The notes below the pieces were generated by a model. That model was not told where the DNA came from, did no database searches, and saw only the letters and a program-made list of their open reading frames with translations. A DNA stretch of 13,531 nt, from assembly GCA_035558335.1 (NCBI GenBank), contig DATMCM010000266.1, forward strand, positions 1 through 13,531, read 5' to 3'. The stretch comes from Onstottus_B sp035558335 (GTDB lineage Bacteria > Acidobacteriota > Blastocatellia > UBA7656). A program made the position numbers and the translations under genes. This document shows, piece after piece, positions 7,005-12,963 of the stretch. The stretch's first letter is position 1. Each line of letters begins with the position of its first letter.

Positions 7005-7421
7005 ATGCCAGGCTTGAAGTTAATTGCCATATTTCTCGTTTGTTTGCTGTTCACCGTAGCAGTGCCGGCCGCGAAGCTCGCAGCGCAAGGCCCGACTCGC
7101 GGGCCAGTCGAGGCGACTCGCGACGCGGAGATGGAGATCAAGGCCAAGCACAACCTCGAAACGGCCCGCTGGTATCTGACCAAGCGAAAGGCGTACCAGG
7201 GCGCGCTCGACAGGCTTCAGGAAATCATGGACGGCTATCCGGAGTTCTCGCGAATCGACGAGGTCGTGTTCTGGATGGGCGAAGCGAACCTGAAGCTGAA
7301 AAAGAATGACAAGGCTGAGGAGCTCTTCGGCAAACTATTGAAAGCCTACCCTTCGAGTGAGTTTGCGAAGAAGGCTCGCGAGCGGCTCGATGAGTTGAAG
7401 GCAGAACCCGAAAAGAAATAG
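7005..7421 (+). CDS. Small exported TPR-like protein (BamD/YbgF-like)
   Basis: 138 residues with a clear signal peptide (basic start, hydrophobic 5-22, cleavage plausible after KLAA near residue 27), so it is likely periplasmic. Mature residues 44-135 form two TPR-like helical hairpins: a first unit about 48-80 (ETARWYLTKRKAYQGALDRL, then EIMDGYP) and a second about 84-117 (FWMGEANLKLKKNDKAEELF, then KLLKAYPSS). These resemble the N-terminal repeats of BamD/YfiO outer-membrane assembly lipoproteins. It is much shorter than BamD (about 240) and lacks a lipobox cysteine at the signal end, so it is better called a TPR protein. The ATG at 7005 is preceded by GAGGGA about 8 bases upstream. It lies 16 bases after mtnP. 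Confidence 0.85.
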   Translation: MPGLKLIAIFLVCLLFTVAVPAAKLAAQGPTRGPVEATRDAEMEIKAKHNLETARWYLTKRKAYQGALDRLQEIMDGYPEFSRIDEVVFWMGEANLKLKKNDKAEELFGKLLKAYPSSEFAKKARERLDELKAEPEKK

Positions 7422-7507
7422 ACGCGGTGACGATGGGACGGGGAGACGGGGCGATCTCCACTCGCCCTGTTGCCCAGTCTTCCAGTAAGAACGAGGACCA
7501 ATCATAG

Positions 7508-8431
7508 ATGCCAATTCTTGTGGTGGGCTCCGTGGCGTTTGACTCCGTCAAGACGCCTTTCGGAGAAAGAGATCATATTCTCGGAGGATCGGCGACGTAC
7601 TTCAGCGTCGCCGCTTCATTTTTTACCGAAGTCCGAATTGTCGCGGTCGTGGGTGATGACTTCGGGCCGAAAGAGGAGGCGGTGTTCCGCGAACGACGCG
7701 TGGATATCTCGGACCTCGAGCGGGTGTCCGGCCAGCGAAGCTTTCACTGGAGCGGAGAGTACGGCTTCGACTTGAACGTGGCGCACACTCGCGACACTCA
7801 ATTGAACGTCTTCGCCGACTTCAAGCCTAAGCTTTCTGCGGCGGCGTGCGAAACGCCATACCTTTTTCTCGGCAACATTCAACCAGACTTGCAGGTTGAA
7901 GTACGCAAGCAGGTTGCGGCAAAGCTTGTCGCAGCCGACACGATGAATTACTGGATCAACAATACACCCGATGCGCTGAAGAACATGCTCAGGCACATAG
8001 ACGTGCTGATCATCAACGACTCGGAGGCGCGCGAGCTCGCGGGCGAGGCAAATCTGGTTCGCGCGGCTCGCCGCATCCTTGGATTGGGACCGCGCCGCCT
8101 GATCGTCAAGCGCGGCGAGTACGGAGCCGCGATGTTTACCGGGCAGTCGTACTTCGCGACTCCAGCTTATCCGCTGGAAGAGGTGTTCGACCCGACCGGC
8201 GCCGGCGACAGTTTTGCGGGCGGGCTGATGGGCTATCTTGCAGGCACAAACGCACTGGACGACGGCGCGATGCGGCGGGCGATTATCTACGGTTCGGTGA
8301 TGGCGTCGTTTAACGTGGAGGAGTTTGGCTGCGAGCGCATGCAGCGGCTCACTCACGACGAGATCAATGCGCGCTTCCGCGAGCTACTCGCTTACTCGCA
8401 TTTTGAGGAAGCTCAGATGCCGCCGTTCTAG
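7508..8431 (+). CDS. PfkB family sugar/nucleoside kinase
   Basis: Ribokinase-fold kinase of 307 residues that phosphorylates a hydroxymethyl group of a sugar or nucleoside using ATP. The N-terminal GSVAFDSV (7-14) and GGSATYFSVAASFF (26-39) are the substrate-binding region. NDSEAREL (170-177) and VKRGEYGA (200-207) are core motifs. The second PfkB signature DPTGAGDSFAGG is at 228-239, with D234 as catalytic base and GAGD as anion hole. The ATG at 7508 has GAGGA at 7493-7497. The 86-base gap from the TPR gene contains a short stem GGGCGA/TCGCCC (7448-7466) without a T-run. Position downstream of mtnP suggests a nucleoside or pentose substrate, but the sequence alone does not settle this. Confidence 0.9.
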   Translation: MPILVVGSVAFDSVKTPFGERDHILGGSATYFSVAASFFTEVRIVAVVGDDFGPKEEAVFRERRVDISDLERVSGQRSFHWSGEYGFDLNVAHTRDTQLNVFADFKPKLSAAACETPYLFLGNIQPDLQVEVRKQVAAKLVAADTMNYWINNTPDALKNMLRHIDVLIINDSEARELAGEANLVRAARRILGLGPRRLIVKRGEYGAAMFTGQSYFATPAYPLEEVFDPTGAGDSFAGGLMGYLAGTNALDDGAMRRAIIYGSVMASFNVEEFGCERMQRLTHDEINARFRELLAYSHFEEAQMPPF

Positions 8432-8556
8432 CGAATCCCAAAGCCGCGCTTGAAAGCGCTGCCACACAGATGACTCGGGCCAACGACAAGTCAGACTGGT
8501 TTGTTTGTGGTATTCGTGTCTTTGAAATCTCGGGGCCGACGCGCTTTCACGATCGG

Positions 8557-8955
8557 TCACTCGGGAAGACAGACGAGGCATCGCTTCAGACCGCGTCGAG
8601 CGGCGGCTTCCTCGCTCAACCCGGTGCGCCGGCAGCCCGACGGCAGATGCGCACGGGTGTGATAATACTCGGCATCGCCTCCGCACCAGTAGACCAACCG
8701 CAGCGGCGCGATCGCCAGTTTCGATTCGGCAGCATCTGTTTCGCTCTTTGCCACAGCCGGCTTTGACAAAGAAGTGGCTGATACATTGGCGTCAGGAGCG
8801 ACCTGTCCCCGGTCCGCCAACTCAGCCCGGAGATAGGACACTGCCATCCACCCGGCTGCGAGCAAGACGATCAGGGCAACAAGCGAGACAACTTTGTTTA
8901 GGAACAACAGCAGGTGGGCGCTGCGTAACGGGCTACGAGCTTGGAGGCTTGCCAC
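8557..8955 (-). CDS. Membrane-anchored protein with C-terminal Cys/His zinc-type motif
   Basis: 132 residues. One transmembrane helix at about 15-42 (LLLFLNKVVSLVALIVLLAA) is followed by a Ser/Ala-rich linker (45-80) and a compact C-terminal domain. That domain has W90-C91, YYH (97-99), H103, C108, LSEEAAARRGL (113-123) and C126-L-V-C129. The pattern YH-x(n)-C-(LSxEEAxxxG)-x-C-xx-C resembles the small metal-binding module found in Ada N-termini and at the ends of some secreted nucleases. No nuclease or methyltransferase part is present. The start is GTG at 8953-8955, with AAGGAG at 8964-8969. It is convergent with the PfkB gene, with 125 bases between the two stops. Function unknown; metal binding is inferred from the motif. 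Confidence 0.8.
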   Translation of the reverse strand: MASLQARSPLRSAHLLLFLNKVVSLVALIVLLAAGWMAVSYLRAELADRGQVAPDANVSATSLSKPAVAKSETDAAESKLAIAPLRLVYWCGGDAEYYHTRAHLPSGCRRTGLSEEAAARRGLKRCLVCLPE

Positions 8956-9122
8956 GGGCTTACGCTCCTTTCGGACCAGCTATTGATGTGATGAGGAAGC
9001 GGGAAAGTATCATACCGCCAGGGGCGAGTCAAGCCCGCGCGCACTTTGACAGTCTTCAGTGTTTCGGGGAACTTAGCGTGCTTCTGTGGCTTTAGCCTGG
9101 CGTTCGCGAAAGCACGAATGAG

Positions 9123-9184
9123 GAGCCCGTTGAAACGGGCTCGACGGGACGCGGCCCGTCGTGAACCAGCCTTAAAAGGGCTGG
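9123..9184. repeat. Three consecutive hairpins upstream of the DapF-like gene
   Basis: Stem 1 is GAGCCCGT 9123-9130 with ACGGGCTC 9135-9142 (8 bp, 4-base loop). Stem 2 is GACGGG 9143-9148 with CCCGTC 9155-9160. Stem 3 is CCAGCC 9166-9171 with GGCTGG 9179-9184 (7-base loop). Stems 1 and 2 directly abut. They lie in the 370-base spacer 8956-9325, which holds no convincing gene. The remainder of the spacer shows only an isolated TTGACA at 9046-9051 without a matching -10. Confidence 0.75.
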
Positions 9185-9325
9185 CCTATTTGCCTCCGGA
9201 AAAGCCGCGTCAACGCGCCTGGAAAGGAACCGCACCCGCCCTGGATCCGTGTGCAATTTGCTGACGCGCGACAAATGGGTAAAGCAGCCTCTAGCTGCAC
9301 AGATCAACTCTTAATCGAGGCAAAA

Positions 9326-10207
9326 TTGAACGACATCAGATTCACGAAACTGCAAGGGATGGGCAACGACTTTCTCGTCGTCGAAGTGTCCGATGTGGCT
9401 TTGCTCGATCACGGGAGCGAGGGTGTCCTTCCCGCCGAGCTTGCGATCAAAATGTGCAGCCGCAACTACGGGGCAGGCGCGGACGGGCTGGTCTTTGTCT
9501 CGCCATCGAGCGCCGCCGCAGCGGACTTCGCATCGCGCATCTTCAACTCGGACGGAAGCGAAGCAGGTGTGTCGGGAAACGGAACTCGGTGCCTCGCAGC
9601 GTATCTCCACCACGCCGGACTTTGGAGCGAGCCTGAGATCAGGATCGAAACCGAAGCAGGCGTGAAGCGCGGCCGGTTAGTCTCACGGCAAGGAGTAAGC
9701 TTCGAGTTTGAGTTTGACATGGGCAGACCTGATCTTTCGAGCGAGGCGGTGCCGATGGCGCTCGATCGCCCGCTCGATCAGGTAGTGCGTTATCCGCTCC
9801 ACCTGGGCGGAGAGATGGTCGAAGTAACTTGCCTTTCGATGGGCAATCCTCAGTGCGTGATTTTCGTCCGGGACCTCGATGCTGTGAACTTGTCGGAGAT
9901 CGGACCTCTGCTCGAGCATCATCCGGTCTTTCCCGATCGAGCGAACATCGAGTTTGCCCGTGTGATCTCTCGAGACGAGATCGAGATTCGAATCTGGGAG
10001 CGAGGCGCCGGGCACACGCTTTCATCTGGGACAGGCTCGTGCGCTTCGGCCATAGCGGCGGCGCTAAACGGTTTCACAAATCGAAGCGTCACGGTCCGAA
10101 CCGAAGGCGGCGCGTTGCGAGTCTTTTGGGGCGACGAGGGCACGGTTTCGCTTACAGCTTCCGCGGAAGTGATTTACGAAGGGCGCTGGCTAGAGGGGAA
10201 TAGATGA
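9326..10207 (+). CDS. dapF: DapF-like epimerase with both catalytic cysteines replaced by serine
   Basis: Diaminopimelate epimerase fold (PLP-independent, two-thiol racemases), 293 residues. The usual reaction converts LL- to meso-diaminopimelate for lysine and peptidoglycan. Family residues present include N14 (GMGNDF), N74 in FNSDGSEA, N174 (GNPQC), N207 (RANIEF), and E225/R226 (WERGAGHT). The two active-site cysteines are absent. The first motif, normally CGNG, is V-S83-GNGTRC. The second, normally CGTG, is LS-S234-GTGSC. The start is TTG at 9326, with GAGG 9317-9320 and a 5-base gap; it puts the family N-terminus at the right place, while upstream in-frame starts add unrelated residues. 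Its TGA overlaps the ATG of the DUF969 gene (ATGA). From memory, Ser/Ser versions occur in acidobacterial DapF annotations, so this may be a lineage trait. Activity and substrate are uncertain. Confidence 0.85.
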   Translation: MNDIRFTKLQGMGNDFLVVEVSDVALLDHGSEGVLPAELAIKMCSRNYGAGADGLVFVSPSSAAAADFASRIFNSDGSEAGVSGNGTRCLAAYLHHAGLWSEPEIRIETEAGVKRGRLVSRQGVSFEFEFDMGRPDLSSEAVPMALDRPLDQVVRYPLHLGGEMVEVTCLSMGNPQCVIFVRDLDAVNLSEIGPLLEHHPVFPDRANIEFARVISRDEIEIRIWERGAGHTLSSGTGSCASAIAAALNGFTNRSVTVRTEGGALRVFWGDEGTVSLTASAEVIYEGRWLEGNR

Positions 10208-10971
10208 ATCCGAGTGACTGGTTAAAGCTGAGCGGAATAGCGATCGTAGTAGTCGGGCTTGCGTTAAGACTACGCACGACTCTTGTCGTAGTAACGGCGG
10301 CGCTGGTCACGGGACTGGCGGCCGGGCTGCCGCTGTTCTCCAGCGAGGGCTTGTTTGAGGGGCTTTCGTTTCTCACCAAGCCGGGCCAGGAAGGAATCAT
10401 CAATATGCTTGGCCGTGCGTTCTCCGAGAACCGGCTTGTTACATTGTTCTTGATTACGCTTCCGGCGATCGGGCTGGCTGAACGCTACGGATTGCAAGAA
10501 CAGTCAGCCGCGCTCATACGTCGAATCGCTGCCGCAACAGTTGGGCGATTACTGATCGTTTATCAACTCTTCCGCGTGGTCATCGGGATGATTGGGCTAC
10601 GGTTCAACGGCCATCCGGCATTCGTGCGACCGTTGATCTTTCCAATGTCGGTAGGCGCAGCAGAAGCCGTCACCGGCGCGCCGAGCGACGACGAGATACC
10701 CACGGAAATCCTCGAAAAGATCAAGGCCGCCGACTCCGCAAGCGAAAACTACGGCAACTTCTATGGTCAGAACCTGAGCCCGGTTCAACCCGGCATCCTT
10801 CTGGTGGCGGGCGTGATGAACGGACTCGGCTACGCCGTCAGCGTCTGGAGCCTGGTGTGGTTTGCAATTCCGATCGCGACCCTGTCGATCGTCCTTCCGG
10901 GGATTCAATTCTATTTGCTCGACAAGTGGATTGGCAGAAAGGCGGCAAGCTCAGAATGCCAATCGCTTTGA
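10204..10971 (+). CDS. DUF969 family membrane protein, predicted 5-oxoproline transporter subunit
   Basis: 255-residue polytopic inner-membrane protein. Hydrophobic segments lie near 10-27, 28-45, 78-92, 108-132, 196-212 and 214-236. The conserved core includes FNGHPAFVRPLIFPMSVGAAE (134-154) and ENYGNFYGQNLSPVQPGILL (181-200), which I recognise as the DUF969 family. DUF969 and DUF979 proteins occur as a pair and are annotated as a 5-oxoproline transporter because of clustering with 5-oxoprolinase (pxpABC) or pyroglutamyl peptidase genes; none of those is in this window. The ATG at 10204 overlaps the dapF-like stop by four bases and has GAGGGG about 6 bases upstream. The stop overlaps the next start by 16 bases, so the three genes form one operon. 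Confidence 0.88.
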   Translation: MNPSDWLKLSGIAIVVVGLALRLRTTLVVVTAALVTGLAAGLPLFSSEGLFEGLSFLTKPGQEGIINMLGRAFSENRLVTLFLITLPAIGLAERYGLQEQSAALIRRIAAATVGRLLIVYQLFRVVIGMIGLRFNGHPAFVRPLIFPMSVGAAEAVTGAPSDDEIPTEILEKIKAADSASENYGNFYGQNLSPVQPGILLVAGVMNGLGYAVSVWSLVWFAIPIATLSIVLPGIQFYLLDKWIGRKAASSECQSL

Positions 10972-11954
10972 TTTCGTTCTCGTCGATTTCGAACGCGATC
11001 CTCAGCCTTAGCGCGGTATACGCGCTTACCGGTGTGATCCTGCTGGTCTTTGCAGCGATGACCTTTGCCGACCGAGGTAATCGACGTCGCTTTGGCAGCG
11101 GGCTGTTCTGGCTGATACTGGGCGTCATCTTCATCTTTGGCACTGACAAGAACGGAGGGCTGCTGCCGCATTGGGTGACGGGACTGCTCGTTCTGGCGAT
11201 GGTGGCACTGGACGGCGTGGGATGGGTTACTCGCGGAACTCACAACGAAGCTACCAAGGCGGAGCAAGCCGAGCACGCACTCAAGCTAAAGAACAAGATA
11301 TTCCTGCCGGTGCTTGTGATCCCAGTCGTCACTTTTGTGACAGCCGTGTACTTTCGGGTTCGTGGATTGAACCCGACCGACGGCGCATTGGTAGGTCTTG
11401 GATTTGGCGGCATTGCGGCGATACTGGTTGGCTTGCATCTCACAAAAGCCAGGGCGCGCGTCATGTGGAACGAAGGCCGCCGGCTCAACGATGCGATGGG
11501 GACAGTTAGCATTCTGCCTCAGTTGCTCGCCTCTCTTGGAGTGATCTTCACGGCGGCGAAGGTCGGCGAGTTGATCGCGCAAGGGATCTACAAGATCGTT
11601 CCCGCCGACCATCTGTTCCTGCTGGTACTGGCAAACTGTTTCGGTATGGCGCTGTTCACGATCGTGATGGGAAACTCGTTTGCGGCGTTTCCGGTGATCG
11701 CTACTGGTGTGCTTGTGCCGCTGATCATCAAGCCGTTCGGCGTGAACCCCGAGATGGCCGCGATCATCACCCTCACCGCCGGTTCGAGCGGGACGCTTAT
11801 GACGCCGATGGCGGCGAACTTTAACATTGTGCCCACCGCACTGTTGAACATGCGAGACCAGTATGGCGTGATCAAGTTTCAACTGCCGTTCGCGTTGGCG
11901 ATCTGGTCATTTCACGTGCTGCTGATGTGGGGGATGATCAAGATGGGTTTCTAG
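10956..11954 (+). CDS. DUF979 family membrane protein, predicted 5-oxoproline transporter subunit
   Basis: 332-residue polytopic membrane protein, partner of the DUF969 protein. About nine hydrophobic segments are visible, for example near 15-35, 48-62, 72-90, 115-132, 144-160, 190-205, 219-235, 245-260 and 311-328. Conserved polar spots typical of an ion-coupled carrier are GLNPTDGALVGLGFGG (137-152), RRLNDAMGTVSILPQ (175-189), ANCFGMALFTIVMGNSFAAF (226-245) and TAGSSGTLMTPMAANFN (274-290). The start was set at the ATG at 10956, which has AAAGGCGG upstream and begins inside the DUF969 gene; the longer frame to 10857 would overlap by 115 bases. The last codons GGT-TTC-TAG are also the first unit of the GGTTTCT heptamer repeat that follows. 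Confidence 0.88.
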   Translation: MPIALISFSSISNAILSLSAVYALTGVILLVFAAMTFADRGNRRRFGSGLFWLILGVIFIFGTDKNGGLLPHWVTGLLVLAMVALDGVGWVTRGTHNEATKAEQAEHALKLKNKIFLPVLVIPVVTFVTAVYFRVRGLNPTDGALVGLGFGGIAAILVGLHLTKARARVMWNEGRRLNDAMGTVSILPQLLASLGVIFTAAKVGELIAQGIYKIVPADHLFLLVLANCFGMALFTIVMGNSFAAFPVIATGVLVPLIIKPFGVNPEMAAIITLTAGSSGTLMTPMAANFNIVPTALLNMRDQYGVIKFQLPFALAIWSFHVLLMWGMIKMGF

Positions 11955-12008
11955 TTTTTGGTTTCTAGTTCTTGGTTTCTGGTTTTTGGTTTCTGGTTTC
12001 TGGTTCTA
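11946..12008 (+). repeat. GGTTTCT heptamer tandem repeat (nine units)
   Basis: Nine uninterrupted 7-base units with variation: GGTTTCT, AGTTTTT, GGTTTCT, AGTTCTT, GGTTTCT, GGTTTTT, GGTTTCT, GGTTTCT, GGTTCTA. The first unit overlaps the final Gly, Phe and stop codon of the DUF979 gene. The reverse complement of the same heptamer reappears at 12160-12183, making this the outer arm of the palindrome described separately. Confidence 0.93.
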
Positions 12009-12183
12009 GTGGAGTGTAACCATGAAATTGCTAGCTCTGTACGGGCGGTCCTCCGTGGCCGCCCCTTCTCGAGAAGAGCATTATGCGCTCCAAGAGGGGC
12101 GGCCACGGAGGACCGCCCGTACAGGTTCGCTAGCGAAGTCTTTGTTACAAGCCACTAGTAACCAGAAACCAGAAACCAGAAAC
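11982..12183. repeat. Large nested palindrome of about 200 bp
   Basis: The inner arms 12037-12066 and 12095-12124 are a perfect 30-base inverted repeat around a 28-base loop (12067-12094). The outer arms 11982-12005 and 12160-12183 pair at 23 of 24 positions. Between them, short matched blocks stay in register: CTAGTGG 12006-12012 with 12152-12158, GTAAC 12016-12020 with 12144-12148, GCTAGC 12030-12035 with 12129-12134. The short open frames across this region are translations of the repeat and not genes. The spacer 11955-12394 also holds a candidate promoter at 12200-12228 and otherwise nothing recognisable. Confidence 0.92.
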
Positions 12184-12199
12184 GGTTCATAGATTTCGT

Positions 12200-12228
12200 T
12201 TGATTCCTTCCGACCCGTGTTGTATAAG
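12200..12228 (+). promoter_or_regulatory. Candidate promoter for the zinc-ribbon gene
   Basis: TTGATT (12200-12205), 17 bases, then TATAAG (12223-12228): 4/6 and 5/6 matches to sigma70 consensus. It lies just after the large palindrome and would leave a leader of about 160 bases before the ATG at 12395, longer than usual, so confidence is modest. Confidence 0.35.
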
Positions 12229-12394
12229 TGAGTTGTCACATCTAGCGTTCTTGGATCCCGATAACCCGGTTCTGATTGACGCGACCGCAACGCCCGAGCG
12301 AGTCTCGGACTACCGCAGTCGATTTGCTTCAACCACAGCTAAACCAGCGCTACATCTGTATGACAGGCGTTTGCCGCCAAAATTAGGAGATTCA

Positions 12395-12805
12395 ATGGAT
12401 AGAAAATACAAACAGCGCGGCTATCAAAATGAAGAGAAAGAACAACAAAAGCCGCGACCCGCGCAACCCAGAAACGACGTGCGCGCGCCCAAGATGCCCG
12501 CTTTTCGCGAAGTTACCCGGTGCTCTTTGTGCGGGACCTTCGTTAACGTAGACGTAGGGGGAATTGCGATAGATGCCAAGTGCCCGAAGTGCCACAGCGA
12601 TCTTCATACCTGCAAAAACTGCGTCAGCTTCGATCCCGGAGCGCGGTTCCAGTGCCGCAAACCGATCACCGAACGAATTCCAAAGAAAGATTTGCGCAAT
12701 GACTGCACGCTGTTCGAGCCTCGAAAGACCATCGAGCGCGAAACTACCACGGCTGTAGCCGAGTCCAAGGACCCGCGGTCCGCGTTCGACAAGCTGTTCA
12801 AATAG
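12395..12805 (+). CDS. Small double zinc-ribbon-like protein, unknown function
   Basis: 136 residues. A basic, Gln/Pro-rich N-terminus (1-40, MDRKYKQRGYQ) precedes a cysteine-rich core, and a charged tail ends in SAFDKLFK. Eight cysteines form two plausible four-cysteine sites: C43/C46 (CSLC) with C63/C66 (CPKC), and C73/C76 (CKNC) with C87 and C104. The first is a classic zinc ribbon; the second encloses VSFDPGARFQCRKPITERIP. No enzyme motif is visible. A nucleic-acid or protein-binding role is plausible but only inferred. The ATG at 12395 has TAGGAGA just upstream (about 12384-12390). An in-frame extension to 12200 was rejected because it lacks family-like sequence and a ribosome-binding site. 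The gene is convergent with the following one. Confidence 0.85.
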   Translation: MDRKYKQRGYQNEEKEQQKPRPAQPRNDVRAPKMPAFREVTRCSLCGTFVNVDVGGIAIDAKCPKCHSDLHTCKNCVSFDPGARFQCRKPITERIPKKDLRNDCTLFEPRKTIERETTTAVAESKDPRSAFDKLFK

Positions 12806-12932
12806 ACCCATCTTTCGAGACGGAGCCTCAAAAGCAGCCACATCTTTAATCGTTTTCTCGCTGCGCTTTACACTCGAGATACAGGTCTGCGTGTGCCTTC
12901 TCCAGGAAAGAAAAAATAACCTCATCCGGCCT

Positions 12933-12951
12933 GGACATACGCGTACTGTCC
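12933..12951. terminator. Imperfect palindrome between convergent genes
   Basis: GGACA (12933-12937), the self-complementary TACGCGTA (12938-12945), one extra base, then TGTCC (12947-12951). It lies in the 158-base gap between the zinc-ribbon stop and the stop of the opposing gene, where a two-way terminator would be expected. No T-run follows, so the call is weak. Confidence 0.25.
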
Positions 12952-12963
12952 GGTCGTGAACTT

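Noticed and set aside
7422..7507. Spacer before the PfkB gene with a GGGCGA/TCGCCC stem as a terminator
   Set aside because: Six-base stem without a following T-run; only a weak hairpin in low-complexity G-rich sequence.
8446..8459. GCGCT-TGAA-AGCGC hairpin after the PfkB stop as a terminator
   Set aside because: Five-base stem and no T-run; location between convergent genes is suitable but the signal is too weak.
9046..9074. TTGACA upstream of the DapF-like gene as a promoter
   Set aside because: At the 17-base spacing the -10 position reads GAACTT, a poor match, and the start codon is about 250 bases further on.
9251..9325. N-terminal extension of the DapF-like protein from upstream starts
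   Set aside because: The extra residues have no family resemblance, whereas TTG at 9326 has GAGG at the right distance and gives the normal DapF N-terminus.
11958..12158. Open frame of 66 codons rich in Phe/Trp/Leu/Val after the DUF979 gene
   Set aside because: It is a translation of the GGTTTCT heptamers and the palindrome arm, with no ribosome-binding site.
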